Source of the DNA: Candidatus Poribacteria bacterium
GTDB taxonomy: Bacteria > Poribacteria > WGA-4E > GCA-2687025
Assembly (NCBI GenBank): GCA_018644665.1
Contig: JABGQA010000109.1
Coordinates: forward strand, 25,006 to 89,005
DNA length: 64,000 bases
Direction of reading: 5' to 3'
Shown: positions 25,709-34,728 of the stretch, in pieces
Numbering within the stretch: the stretch's first letter is position 1
Layout of the letters: each line of letters begins with the position of its first letter
Translations under genes and position numbers: made by a program
The notes under the pieces: generated by a model
Told to the model about the DNA's origin: nothing
The model's database searches: none
What the model saw: the letters and a program-made list of their open reading frames with translations, nothing else

Positions 25709-28700
25709 ATGCACGCCACGACCGCACCGATGCTACTCGCGTGCGCGCTCGGATGTCTCGTAAACGCTGGGGTGGCGCAGGCCGAAGGCAGCGCCGACGA
25801 ACGCTCTGCCGCACACTGGATCGCGCGCTTGGGCGAGGGCGTTCCAGGCGACAACAACGCAGCCGCCGCCACGCTCATCGAGATGGGGGCGCCCGCGATC
25901 CCCTACCTGCTGGAAGTCCTGGCGCCGGAGCCGGCCGCGTTTGCAGACAGGGCCCTGACCCCTGCGCATTGGGCCCGTTTGCGGGCGGCCCACTGTCTGA
26001 GCATGATTGGGTACTCGAAGGCAGCTTCGGTCCTGGAGCGGGAGATCGCACGGGACCCGCACCCTGGCGTCCGGCTGATCTACGCGATCTATCTGACACG
26101 CCACGACGTCGAGAGGTCCATCGACGCTCTGGTCGCCGATCTGGCGGGCGCGGAATACACGGCGCCGGACATCGTCATCACGCTCACGAACATCAACAAC
26201 CAGAGCGCGATCCCCCTCCTAGAGCCGCTCCTGAGCGACCGTCGCACCGGGATTCAGCTTGCCGCTGCCGAGGTGCTTGCCTCCCTGGGCTCGGACGCCG
26301 GCGCGCGCATACTCGTGTCGCAGCTCGACAACCCGGACACTCGCCTGCGCGCCGCGCTGCTGCTGCCCGCCGACTACGGCGATGTAGTCCTCCCCATCCT
26401 GCGGGAATCGCTCGACGAGGCCGAGCCGCGTCAACAGCTCGGAATCGCCGAACGGCTCGCCGACATGGGGAGCCCTGACGGCTTCGAGGTCCTGCTGGAT
26501 GCACTAGAGAGCGAGCCCGAGGCATGGCGGCGCGGCAGCGACATGCCGCTGCACGAGGCGCCGGGCATCAGCGATCGCATCATCGCGATGATCGGTAACC
26601 CCGACACGTACGACCCGTCCGGCTCACAGAGGCATCGTGATGCGGTCGTCGGCCGGTGGCGGAGACGCTTCCAGTTCGAGGGGGTCGACTTCTTGGAGGG
26701 ACTCAAGCCCCAGCCTCAGACTATCGAGGGGCGGCAGGACGCTGCGCTCGGGGACATCCGACTGAGCCGCGATATGTCCGACATGCGGACGATGTTCTTC
26801 CTCCCCGGCCGCAAGATATACGAACTCGGCACGATGGACGGGCGCTTCCCGCCGATGGCGCGTCTGCTGGGCGATCAGGGAGGCGTCTGGGCGCACCCTA
26901 TGAAGGCGTTGGATGGCTTCCAATTCGACGTGTTGCAGGACAGCCGGCCAGACTGGGAACTCACGAACTCCCGCCACTTCTCGCACACGTTCTACGCGGC
27001 GCAGTTCCACTACGAACAGCGCGGTCTGTCCGCGACGCGCGAGGACTTCGCCGCCGAGGACGAGCCCACGCTCTACACCGCGTTGACGCTGCGTAACAAG
27101 ACGGACGAGGAGCAGGCGCTCCGCGTGCGGTTCACGGCGCGAGTCAACCTGCGCCCGGCGTGGCGCTCCGGCCTGGCGAATGACCTGGACGAGATACGCG
27201 TCGAGGACGGGGTTGTCCTGGCGGCTGACGCGACAAACCCCCTTGGACGCGTCGTGCTAGGCGCCGACCGCCGGCCAGAGGAGCATGGCGTCGACGACAA
27301 CGTCGTCACGCTGACGTACGCGTTCACGCTCCCGGCGAACGGCGAAGCGACGCTACCGTTCGCTATCGTCGTCGGGGGCCCAGAGGAGGGGACCAGCGAA
27401 CGCGAGCAGTTCGAGGATGCCATGGCGCGTCGCGGCGCATTGCTCGCGGAGAAGGCAGCGTCCTACGAGGAGGCAGCCTTCGGCGGGGTCACGTTCGACT
27501 CGCCGGATCGGAGGGTCAACGAGGCATTCCAGCTCGCCAAGCTCAACCTGCACATGCTCACCGCCGACCTGCGTCCGCACATGCCCGCGCCGTACTTCTA
27601 CGCGGGCATCCCGTATTACACGCAGCTGTTCGGGTGCGACAACACGCTGTCGATTCCTGGCGCGACTGCGGGCGGCTTCGCCGACGTCGCGCGTGGCACG
27701 CTGGAGTGCCTGGCCGACAACGCCCTCAAGCAGAACGGTCGCTCCCCGCACGAAGTGGCCACGAGCAACCGGCACGTCGGCGATGGCAACGCCCAGGAGC
27801 CTCCGCAGTTCGTCGTCGCCTGCCATCAGTACTACCTCTGGACCGGCGACCGCGAGTTCCTGCGCGACGTCTATCCCGTGTGCCGCCAGGTGATCGACTA
27901 CTGCCGACAACGTCGCGACGAGGACGGCTACATCCAGGGCCCAGCGCTAATCGAGTCGCACGGCATGGGACCGCAGAAGTTGGACGCCGCGACGTATCTT
28001 GCCGCCGCGTACTCGGCCGCCTCCGCGATGGCGTCTGAGGTTGGAGAAGCAGCGCACGCCGAGGAGTACGCCGCCTTCGCCACAGACGCTCGCGCGCGCT
28101 TCGACGGCGATTGGTGGATGCCCGAGGAGGGCGTCTGGGCAGACTCCCGCGTTCCCGGTGGGGAGCGCCGCATGACCGACTACTGGTCCGTGGTCTTCCC
28201 CCTCCTGGCCGGAACCAGTGAGCCGCCGCGCGCTCAATCCGCTCTGGATGCAATCGAGCGCGGCTGGATCAACCAGTGGGGCGGCGTCCACACGCGCCAC
28301 GGCGACATAAGCGGCCAGGGCTCTGGCGTCGTCACGACGAATCTGTTCGCACAGACGGCGTTCCAGTACGGCAGGCCGGACCTCGGGTGGAGCCTGGTGC
28401 GCCAGGCGTCCCGCGCGCCGATGGAGGAGCGCATGTTGGGCGGCTTCGTCGAAGTCATCCCGCCGGGCGGAAGCGACATCCTTCAGCTCTGGTCCGTCGC
28501 GCCGTTCCTCGGGGCCGTGGTCGAGGGTTTGGCCGGGATACGACCCGACGCGGCACGCCATCGCGTGGAGTTGGCTCCGCGCGCCCCGTCGTCCCTGCCG
28601 TCGTATTCGCTAGGGAACGTGCGTGTTGGTGATCATGTCCTCGGGCTGGCGTTCAGACACGAAGGCGGCGAGCAGCGCACGGACATTGAGCACACGTCAG

Positions 28701-28885
28701 GGCCGGAGCCTTTGACGTGCGTATTCAGCGCGATCGTCGCTGACGGCGATGTCGTCCTGCTCGACGGCACGCCGGTGGACGCGCGGACACGGTTCGACGA
28801 GGCGCTGGGCGTCGACGTAGCGACGTTCGAGCTCCTACTCGAAGCCGGGGAGACCGCGTCCGTGGCGGTGCGACCGGGCATGTAG
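25709..28885 (+). CDS. large exported protein: HEAT repeats plus six-hairpin glycosidase-like domain
   Basis: A 1058-residue protein with a signal peptide (positive N-terminus absent, but hydrophobic 7-20, ending GVAQA near residue 25). Residues about 30-290 are helical repeats of the HEAT type (MGAPAIPYLLEVL, AAEVLASLGSDAGARILVSQLDN, RLADMGSPDGFEVLLDAL). A beta-rich region follows (about 340-590). Residues about 595-960 look like an alpha/alpha six-hairpin glycosidase domain: VNEAFQLAKLNLHML, IPYYTQLFGCDNTLSIPGA, YYLWTGDREFLRDVYPVCRQ, WMPEEGVW and a late GGFVEVIPPGGSDILQLWS. A C-terminal beta segment closes it. Glycan hydrolysis outside the cytoplasm is the best guess; catalytic acids cannot be assigned with certainty. 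Confidence 0.85.
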   Translation: MHATTAPMLLACALGCLVNAGVAQAEGSADERSAAHWIARLGEGVPGDNNAAAATLIEMGAPAIPYLLEVLAPEPAAFADRALTPAHWARLRAAHCLSMIGYSKAASVLEREIARDPHPGVRLIYAIYLTRHDVERSIDALVADLAGAEYTAPDIVITLTNINNQSAIPLLEPLLSDRRTGIQLAAAEVLASLGSDAGARILVSQLDNPDTRLRAALLLPADYGDVVLPILRESLDEAEPRQQLGIAERLADMGSPDGFEVLLDALESEPEAWRRGSDMPLHEAPGISDRIIAMIGNPDTYDPSGSQRHRDAVVGRWRRRFQFEGVDFLEGLKPQPQTIEGRQDAALGDIRLSRDMSDMRTMFFLPGRKIYELGTMDGRFPPMARLLGDQGGVWAHPMKALDGFQFDVLQDSRPDWELTNSRHFSHTFYAAQFHYEQRGLSATREDFAAEDEPTLYTALTLRNKTDEEQALRVRFTARVNLRPAWRSGLANDLDEIRVEDGVVLAADATNPLGRVVLGADRRPEEHGVDDNVVTLTYAFTLPANGEATLPFAIVVGGPEEGTSEREQFEDAMARRGALLAEKAASYEEAAFGGVTFDSPDRRVNEAFQLAKLNLHMLTADLRPHMPAPYFYAGIPYYTQLFGCDNTLSIPGATAGGFADVARGTLECLADNALKQNGRSPHEVATSNRHVGDGNAQEPPQFVVACHQYYLWTGDREFLRDVYPVCRQVIDYCRQRRDEDGYIQGPALIESHGMGPQKLDAATYLAAAYSAASAMASEVGEAAHAEEYAAFATDARARFDGDWWMPEEGVWADSRVPGGERRMTDYWSVVFPLLAGTSEPPRAQSALDAIERGWINQWGGVHTRHGDISGQGSGVVTTNLFAQTAFQYGRPDLGWSLVRQASRAPMEERMLGGFVEVIPPGGSDILQLWSVAPFLGAVVEGLAGIRPDAARHRVELAPRAPSSLPSYSLGNVRVGDHVLGLAFRHEGGEQRTDIEHTSGPEPLTCVFSAIVADGDVVLLDGTPVDARTRFDEALGVDVATFELLLEAGETASVAVRPGM

Positions 28886-29006
28886 CTACGCGTGAGCCTT
28901 ACTCGCGGATGCGGAGGTCGCCGCCATCTCTCCTGGCCCATCCACCGCCAGGCGGCGCAAACGGACAGAGGCTTTCTGGCCCGCCACGGCGGTGCATCCG
29001 TGCGCG

Positions 29007-29012
29007 TATAGT
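29007..29012 (+). promoter_or_regulatory. candidate -10 element for the GNAT gene
   Basis: TATAGT at 29007-29012, 78 bases before the ATG. I find no convincing -35 hexamer, so support is weak. Confidence 0.3.
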
Positions 29013-29089
29013 ACCGGGCGCCAGGCCCAGGCGAACGCCGGCGCCACGAGCGCAAGATCCCGTTCGTCCGCCAGCCGAGGAGCGCACAC

Positions 29090-30013
29090 ATGGCCGAAGG
29101 CTCGTACCGCGTGCTCAGCGAACGGCCCGAAGACGAGGACGCCCTCGACATCGTGAACTGTCGGGGCTTCCGGAGGATGAGCGAGGCGCACCTCGTCCGC
29201 AACATCCGGGAGTACTGTCCCGGCTTCGATCGCCGCTACTCGGTCGTCGCTTGGGGCGGGGACGACGTGATCGGTCACGTCCTGTTCACGCCCGTGGACA
29301 TTCGCCTGATGCGCGAGACCGTCCGCGCGCTGTTGGTCGGTCCTGTTGTCGTGCTACCGGAACAGCGAAGGCGCGGCGTTGGCGGCGCCATGCTCAGGTT
29401 CGGCCACGACCTGGGCCGACACGACGGCTTCGAGGTTGCCTTCCTGGCAGGTATCCCGTCCTACTACCCGCAGTTCGGGTACAAGGCGTGCTACGGGTTC
29501 GGGAAGATCACCATCGACACCGCAAGCCTGCCCGCTCCGACGAGGGAGCTAGAGCCGTGGCCGGTGCAGCCGGCCGACATCGAATGGCTCGTGGATCGAC
29601 ACGCGGCCGAGTGGTCGGACGTCGACTTCGCGTGTGTCCGGGGAGCCTCGATGGGCGAGTGGACCATGCCTGGAGTCGAGGCGCTGGTCTGGCGGACATC
29701 GGACGGGCGTCGAGCCGCGTACACCCTTGGCGCCACCGAGGGGAAGCTCGAGATGCTTCTCGCGGACGACCCGGTCCTCGCTCGCGTAGTGCTCGCCACA
29801 GTGAGGCCGAGCGAGTTGGGTCTGCACCCTAACGGGTGGTTCGCACGGCACGTTCTGGACGAGGCTTGGGGTGTGGCTCGTGCCGACCGTTCCGACGCTG
29901 CCATGGCGTGTGAGCTACGCGAGGGAGCCCTACAGCCGTACCTCGCGGCTGTTGACGAGGGCACACGACTGCCCGGCCGTCCCAACTGGGTGTTGCCGTT
30001 CGTCCTGTGCTAG
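29090..30013 (+). CDS. GNAT family N-acetyltransferase with C-terminal domain
   Basis: A 307-residue protein. The N-terminal half (about 5-150) is a GNAT fold, with LLVGPVVVLPEQRRRGVGGAML as the acetyl-CoA-binding motif A (R/Q-x-x-G-x-G/A) and FLAGIPSYYPQFGYK typical of the YhbS-like subgroup. The C-terminal half is not clearly recognised; it contains repeated Trp-rich segments (EWLVDRHAAEWSD, GEWTMPGVEALVW), perhaps a second GNAT-like unit as in Eis. The acceptor is unknown. Confidence 0.88.
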   Translation: MAEGSYRVLSERPEDEDALDIVNCRGFRRMSEAHLVRNIREYCPGFDRRYSVVAWGGDDVIGHVLFTPVDIRLMRETVRALLVGPVVVLPEQRRRGVGGAMLRFGHDLGRHDGFEVAFLAGIPSYYPQFGYKACYGFGKITIDTASLPAPTRELEPWPVQPADIEWLVDRHAAEWSDVDFACVRGASMGEWTMPGVEALVWRTSDGRRAAYTLGATEGKLEMLLADDPVLARVVLATVRPSELGLHPNGWFARHVLDEAWGVARADRSDAAMACELREGALQPYLAAVDEGTRLPGRPNWVLPFVLC

Positions 30014-30022
30014 CCTCTGTGG

Positions 30023-30053
30023 CGCCGCGGCCGGCCTGTGGGCCGCAGCGGCG
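30023..30053. terminator. hairpin between convergent genes
   Basis: GCGGCC (30027-30032) pairs with GGCCGC (30041-30046) over an 8-base loop, with partial pairing outside. It lies between the convergent GNAT and URO-D-like genes. No T-run follows, so a termination role is only suggested by position. Confidence 0.35.
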
Positions 30054-30057
30054 TGGG

Positions 30058-30999
30058 CTACCCCTTCACTCCATGCGCCACGTCGATCGCCTTCCTGATG
30101 TTGGTCCAGTCGATGTCCCCCGGCAGCGTGCAGTCGGCGCCGAGGATGAAACGAGGCGGCGCCTGCGCGACCAGCGTCTCGACCATCCGCTCGATCTCGG
30201 ATTCCGTGCCGGTGGCGATGACGCCCTTGCGGTCGACGCCCCCCATGTACGGCCGTGAGAAGAGCTCGGACACTTCCGTCGCGTTGAGGGCTCCCCCGTG
30301 GACCTCTGGGCTGCAGTTCACAACATCGCCGGGGTAGTCCACGAAGGGACTCAGGTCGTCGTAGCCGCCGTGGAAATCGCAGATATGCAGGATGTTGAAC
30401 TCGCAGTCCCGCATCTCCTCCATGAGCGCCAGATCGTAGGGCCGGATGCATGTGTCGAACAGAGTGGCGTCGGTAGCGCGATGGCTTTCGCGGCCCTGGG
30501 TCGGCGCCATGAAGCCGTCCACGCCCGCCGCGATGCTCGCCTTCACAAAGCCAATGAGGCTGTCTGTGATGGCGTCCATGCCCCTGTTGACTGCTTCCGG
30601 GTTCTCCCTGATATGCTCGTCTAGCTCCGGGCCGCCGACGGTGTGTCCGGCGCACATGAAAGGCGTGTAGATCGTCGCGAGTACCAGCGCCTCTTTGCCC
30701 GTCGCCTCCACCAGGCCGGCGATGATCCCGAGCTGATCCTCGTGGAAATCCATGCCGTACACCGGCATCTTGGCCCAGTCGGTCGGCGTTTGGATGTCGT
30801 CACGCCGTGGGAACGTGTTCTCGTATTGGATCTTGACGAAGTCCATATCCGTGTGGTGGAAGAACTCCAGGTGCTTGTCGATCGCCGCCTGGCCCCGATG
30901 ACACGACTTGTCGAAGTGGATGAAGAAACCTGCGGGGACGTATGTTGGGCGCGCCGTCGCGTCGAGAACGCCCAGGACGGCGTCGCGTTTGTTCGACAT
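30058..30999 (-). CDS. uroporphyrinogen decarboxylase (URO-D) family protein, corrinoid methyltransferase-like
   Basis: A 313-residue member of the URO-D superfamily. True HemE motifs for decarboxylation are absent. The zinc-site pattern of the MtaA/CmuA methyltransferase branch is visible: His205 and Cys207 in LHICDFHGG and Cys290 in LGADCTLP. In that branch the protein transfers methyl groups between a corrinoid protein and a thiol. No corrinoid protein or activator gene lies nearby, so the partner is unknown. The ATG follows GAGGAGA at five bases. It is the last gene of a minus-strand unit with the second DUF6785 protein (82 bases upstream). Confidence 0.87.
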   Translation of the reverse strand: MSNKRDAVLGVLDATARPTYVPAGFFIHFDKSCHRGQAAIDKHLEFFHHTDMDFVKIQYENTFPRRDDIQTPTDWAKMPVYGMDFHEDQLGIIAGLVEATGKEALVLATIYTPFMCAGHTVGGPELDEHIRENPEAVNRGMDAITDSLIGFVKASIAAGVDGFMAPTQGRESHRATDATLFDTCIRPYDLALMEEMRDCEFNILHICDFHGGYDDLSPFVDYPGDVVNCSPEVHGGALNATEVSELFSRPYMGGVDRKGVIATGTESEIERMVETLVAQAPPRFILGADCTLPGDIDWTNIRKAIDVAHGVKG

Positions 31000-31081
31000 G
31001 CCTTCTCCTCGTCTGCCATTGCGTCTGCGGCTTGCGACTCCGCCGCAACCGTCGGCCCACGCGCGCGTCGTCGGCTCCGCC

Positions 31082-33019
31082 TCAGTGTGGCAGACCCCAG
31101 TACGCGATGCGCGTCTTCAACCCGATCAGACTCCACACGGCGGTCATGAAGTACTCGCCGAGCACGAACCCGGTGAACAGTGGCCGCCACCGGCGATACA
31201 TACCGAACCCGCCCACCGCAAGGATCAGCGCCTTCAGCGCCCACCCCACAAGGGTCGAGAACCACAGATGGAACGGCGCCCACGTGACGCCGAGCGCGTA
31301 CCCCAACGGATGCAGCGGCCACCACAAGAAGCGTTGGCGCATGACCACCAAGAAGCCCATCACCCCGGCCCCGAGGCCGGCGCTGAGGATGCCAGGGACG
31401 TTCGGCGGCGCGGGATTCAGGATACGCCGCACTGCCGCCGCAATGCCGTTCCGACCGACGCCCGCGTACACCCACGGCTCTAGGTTCAGCGCGCCCCTCC
31501 CGTAGATCCAGTGCATGGATGACACGAACGCCACGGCGATCGCGACGAGCACGCTGACGCCCATCCACAGCGGGAGCCGCAGGCGTCGCGCCGGCAGCCC
31601 GTGCATGTCCGCCAGCCGGAAGTTCTGCATCACGTAGGGCATGAGCGATTCCGCGGTCCAATGCGGGATGGACGAGCGGGAGAACCCCATCAGCACGAGG
31701 TTGCGCGGGCCCACAAACCGTGTCCCGAAGAGGGTCGTGAAGAACTGGTACGGGCTGAACCCCACATTCACGAGCAGCAGACCCGCGTTCGAGACGTACC
31801 ACGCAGTCACGGTCGCCAACGTCCACAGCAGCAGTAGGAACGGCCCAGTGAACCACAGCGACATCCCGCTGAGCACGCACAGGAATGTCATCGCCATGAG
31901 CGAGACCACGATGCCCGCGACGGCGACCCGGTACGACATGGGCTCGGCGCCGTCGGCTGTTCCCCCGGTCGAGCCCGGCCCAACTGTGCGTAGAACGCTC
32001 GCGAGGTGTCGACGCGCCTGCCATAGCGACGCCAACGCGAGCATGACGACCGCGCCCATCACCTGGTGCTGCGTGTTCACCGCGGTGATCGAGAACGCGC
32101 TGAAGAACACCTGCTGGAGCTTGTACAGGGCGAAGAAGAACCACAGACTCATCGCGACATCTAGGTGGAGAAAGTAGGTCACGCCGACCACCGAGAAGTA
32201 CAGATGGGGCCACAAGGGCCACGCCGTCGCGAGCATGTTCCACGGGCGGTGCGGGAAGAACCGTGCGATCGAGAACTCGACTGGGAAATCAGGCACCGCC
32301 GGGTACAGTCGATGTACGCCTCGTAGCGTGTGCACGAGCAGCATCGCGCCAAACGCCACCCAGAACAGTCGATCGCGGAACGTGTCGTTGAGGGCGCGGC
32401 CCGCGGGGGCTGAGTGCGTCAGCCGTTGCGCGACCTGCACGAGCGGGAACGCGTACCGTTCGCGGTCGATCCACTGCCGCCGCAGCAGAACCGCCCAGCA
32501 CCCCACGCCGAGGAACAGGGCGAGCCAGAACGCGATCGCGAACGCCGCCGGCCGCGTCCACGCCGCCCACGGCAAAGGCGTGCCAGCGTCGATGCCCTCG
32601 AAGAACCCGCGCACCGCGCGCGGGTCGTTGACGTAGAGCCACTCGCGCAGGTTCGGGAACAGGACCTCCGCCCACTGGTTCTCGGCCGTGACAAAATACA
32701 GTGGGGCGGCGAGGTACGGAAACAGGAACTCCATGAGCCCATAGCCGGGCACCGCGGACGCGGCGCATACCATCGCCCAGACCACCGTCAGTTCAGTGGT
32801 GGTGAGTCGAAGGCGCGGGGACAGCCGCACCAGCAGGGGGTTGACGAGGAACACGAGCGTCAGGAGGAAGAACACGCTGCCCAGCGGCAGGTGGTTGGCG
32901 ATGAGCTGGCCGATGCTGGCCCCGTGCATGTACCCGCCGATGGCGCTCTGCACGGCGATCCAGGACAGCGCGATCGGGATGGCGCGCGCAAACCGCGCCT
33001 CGCCGCGATGCTCCTTCAT
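31082..33019 (-). CDS. DUF6785/DUF6784 family polytopic membrane protein, second copy
   Basis: A 645-residue paralogue of the membrane protein at 9405-11384, sharing block order: first helix IPIALSWIAVQSAIGGYM, LRRQWIDRERYAFPLVQ, the helical core with TVTAWYVSNAGLLLVNVGFS and the ending WWPLHPLGYALGVTWAP and RRWRPLFTGFVLGEYFM. About 13 hydrophobic segments. Function is not established; the resemblance of the RQW block to OPT transporters suggests transport. It lies 40 bases after the NHL-thioredoxin gene and before a URO-D-like gene, a different setting from the first copy. Confidence 0.8.
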   Translation of the reverse strand: MKEHRGEARFARAIPIALSWIAVQSAIGGYMHGASIGQLIANHLPLGSVFFLLTLVFLVNPLLVRLSPRLRLTTTELTVVWAMVCAASAVPGYGLMEFLFPYLAAPLYFVTAENQWAEVLFPNLREWLYVNDPRAVRGFFEGIDAGTPLPWAAWTRPAAFAIAFWLALFLGVGCWAVLLRRQWIDRERYAFPLVQVAQRLTHSAPAGRALNDTFRDRLFWVAFGAMLLVHTLRGVHRLYPAVPDFPVEFSIARFFPHRPWNMLATAWPLWPHLYFSVVGVTYFLHLDVAMSLWFFFALYKLQQVFFSAFSITAVNTQHQVMGAVVMLALASLWQARRHLASVLRTVGPGSTGGTADGAEPMSYRVAVAGIVVSLMAMTFLCVLSGMSLWFTGPFLLLLWTLATVTAWYVSNAGLLLVNVGFSPYQFFTTLFGTRFVGPRNLVLMGFSRSSIPHWTAESLMPYVMQNFRLADMHGLPARRLRLPLWMGVSVLVAIAVAFVSSMHWIYGRGALNLEPWVYAGVGRNGIAAAVRRILNPAPPNVPGILSAGLGAGVMGFLVVMRQRFLWWPLHPLGYALGVTWAPFHLWFSTLVGWALKALILAVGGFGMYRRWRPLFTGFVLGEYFMTAVWSLIGLKTRIAYWGLPH

Positions 33020-33059
33020 GCCACCGCGCCCGGAGCGCGAGACGGGAGGCCCAACATCG

Positions 33060-34544
33060 TCACTGGGCCCATGTCTCGTACACCTGCTCCTGGGGGCGGT
33101 ATTCGACGACGCGATGGTTGTTCGTGTCGACGAGGAAGAGGCGATCCTGGTGCGCGAGGACCCCAGCGGGCTCCGCGGACAGGTAGCAGATGGGGTCGAG
33201 GCAGATGAAGCTGCCGTCGTCGAGGTCGGAGATCACCTTGTTGTCCAGGTCGATGACACGCAGCGCGGCGTTGTAGCTGTCGGCAACATAGAGCGTCCCG
33301 TTGGACAGGGACACTCCCAGAGGGTGCTGGAGTTGCGCCTGGTCCCACGAACCGTTCACGTGGCCGAAGTCGAACAGGCCGGTGCCGATAAGTGTCGTCA
33401 CCTCCGGCTTGCGGCCGAGGGACACCTGGCGGATCGATGACGTCTCGCTGTCCGCGAAGTAAAGCAGCTTTCGGTTCGCGCTGAGCGCGAGCCCGCTGGG
33501 CTGCGCGAGCGCGGCGCCGAAGGCTGCGCCGTCCTTGAGCCCCTCCGCGCCCGACCCGGCGAGGAGCCGCACGTCGTTCTTCGCGAGGTCGAGCTCGCCC
33601 AACTGGTGCGTCCCTGCGTTCGCGAAGTACAGCCTGTCGCCGTCGACTTCGAGATCCCACACCGACGCGAGCACCGCCTTCCACGCGTCTATGTCCCGTT
33701 CGCCGAGGATGGGCCCGCGCGTGCCGTTCCCCGCCAACGTAGTGACGTTGCCGGAGCGGATGTCGATGCGCCGGATAGCGTGGTTGTTCGTGTCGGCGAC
33801 GTAGATGGCGTCGTCGGAGCAAGTCAGGCCTTGCGGATACCGGAAAGTCGCGGTCTCTGCGGGTCCATCGTCGAAGCCGGGCTCGCCCGACCCGTATCGA
33901 CGCGTCTCGGCGCCGTCGCGATCCAGGAGGACGATCTGATGGCCGCCACTATCGGTCAGCGCGTACACAGCGGAGCCTATGGGCTCCGCCAACGCCTTCA
34001 TCTTGCCGGGGAACGTCAGACGGCGTTCAGGCGTTGGCGTCGTCGACAGGTTCAGCGGGCGTGGCTCTGGAGTCGTGTCCGAGCGCGTCTCGTCGAGCAG
34101 CCGCGGCACCGCGTCGATCAGAGTCTCCGCGGTCACTTCGCCGGAGTGGTGGCCGATGATCTGCCCATCGGGCGAGATGAACACGAGCGTCGGCCACGCG
34201 CGCACGCCGTAGCTCTTCCAGATCGTGAACTCAGGGTCGTGCACAACAGGATGGACGATCTCGTACCGCGCGATCGCCTGCGCGACGTTCTCTGGGTCCT
34301 TCTCCGCGTCGAACTTTGGCGAGTGCACGCCAATCACCGCCAGGTCGTCCGGGTAGCGCTCCTCCGCGGCCCGCAACGCCGGGATGATGTGGATGCAGTT
34401 GATGCAGCAAAATGTCCAGAAGTCGAGAATCACGAGCCGGCCACGCAACGCCTCTAGCGTGAGCGGCTCCTCGACGTTGAACCACAGCAAGTCCGGTTTG
34501 CCTAGCTCCGGTGCGTCGCCGACATTGCGCATGACGTCCCCCAT
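33060..34544 (-). CDS. thioredoxin-like domain plus NHL-repeat propeller protein (NHLRC2-like)
   Basis: A 494-residue protein. Residues about 15-155 are a thioredoxin-like domain with an unusual FCCINCIH active site (CxxC as CINC, preceded by another Cys) and the cis-proline segment VRAWPTLVF. Residues about 180-490 form an NHL propeller: YPQGLTCSDDAIYVADTNNHAIRR, QPSGLALSANRKLLYFAD, HPLGVSLSNGTLYVADSYN and HRVVEYRP. The combination is that of NHLRC2-type proteins. No signal peptide is seen, so it may be cytoplasmic. ATG 34544 is preferred because the promoter-like -10 lies over the two upstream ATG candidates (34565, 34592). Confidence 0.9.
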   Translation of the reverse strand: MGDVMRNVGDAPELGKPDLLWFNVEEPLTLEALRGRLVILDFWTFCCINCIHIIPALRAAEERYPDDLAVIGVHSPKFDAEKDPENVAQAIARYEIVHPVVHDPEFTIWKSYGVRAWPTLVFISPDGQIIGHHSGEVTAETLIDAVPRLLDETRSDTTPEPRPLNLSTTPTPERRLTFPGKMKALAEPIGSAVYALTDSGGHQIVLLDRDGAETRRYGSGEPGFDDGPAETATFRYPQGLTCSDDAIYVADTNNHAIRRIDIRSGNVTTLAGNGTRGPILGERDIDAWKAVLASVWDLEVDGDRLYFANAGTHQLGELDLAKNDVRLLAGSGAEGLKDGAAFGAALAQPSGLALSANRKLLYFADSETSSIRQVSLGRKPEVTTLIGTGLFDFGHVNGSWDQAQLQHPLGVSLSNGTLYVADSYNAALRVIDLDNKVISDLDDGSFICLDPICYLSAEPAGVLAHQDRLFLVDTNNHRVVEYRPQEQVYETWAQ

Positions 34545-34567
34545 GGTGCGTGCCAACCTCGACATCC

Positions 34568-34597
34568 AGTACAGCAGTGTACCCGCTCCCAAGTCAA
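34568..34597 (-). promoter_or_regulatory. sigma-70-like promoter for the NHL-thioredoxin operon
   Basis: On the minus strand TTGACT (34597-34592), an 18-base spacer and TGTACT (34573-34568). The predicted start near 34561 leaves a short leader before the ATG at 34544. Confidence 0.45.
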
Positions 34598-34659
34598 CGG
34601 GGTTGCGGGTGCCGACGCGATCGTCACGGCGGCGGGCGAACCCTCGCGCCGGTCGCGCG

Positions 34660-34689
34660 TTGACTTACACCAAGACGACCCGGTATAGA
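34660..34689 (+). promoter_or_regulatory. sigma-70-like promoter for the TlpA-type gene
   Basis: TTGACT (34660-34665), an 18-base spacer and TATAGA (34684-34689). The -35 is the same hexamer and spacer length as in the divergent promoter on the other strand. The predicted start is about 34696. Confidence 0.6.
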
Positions 34690-34728
34690 CAAGCGGTGCT
34701 ACCCTTTACAGGCGAGAAGTCATACCGT

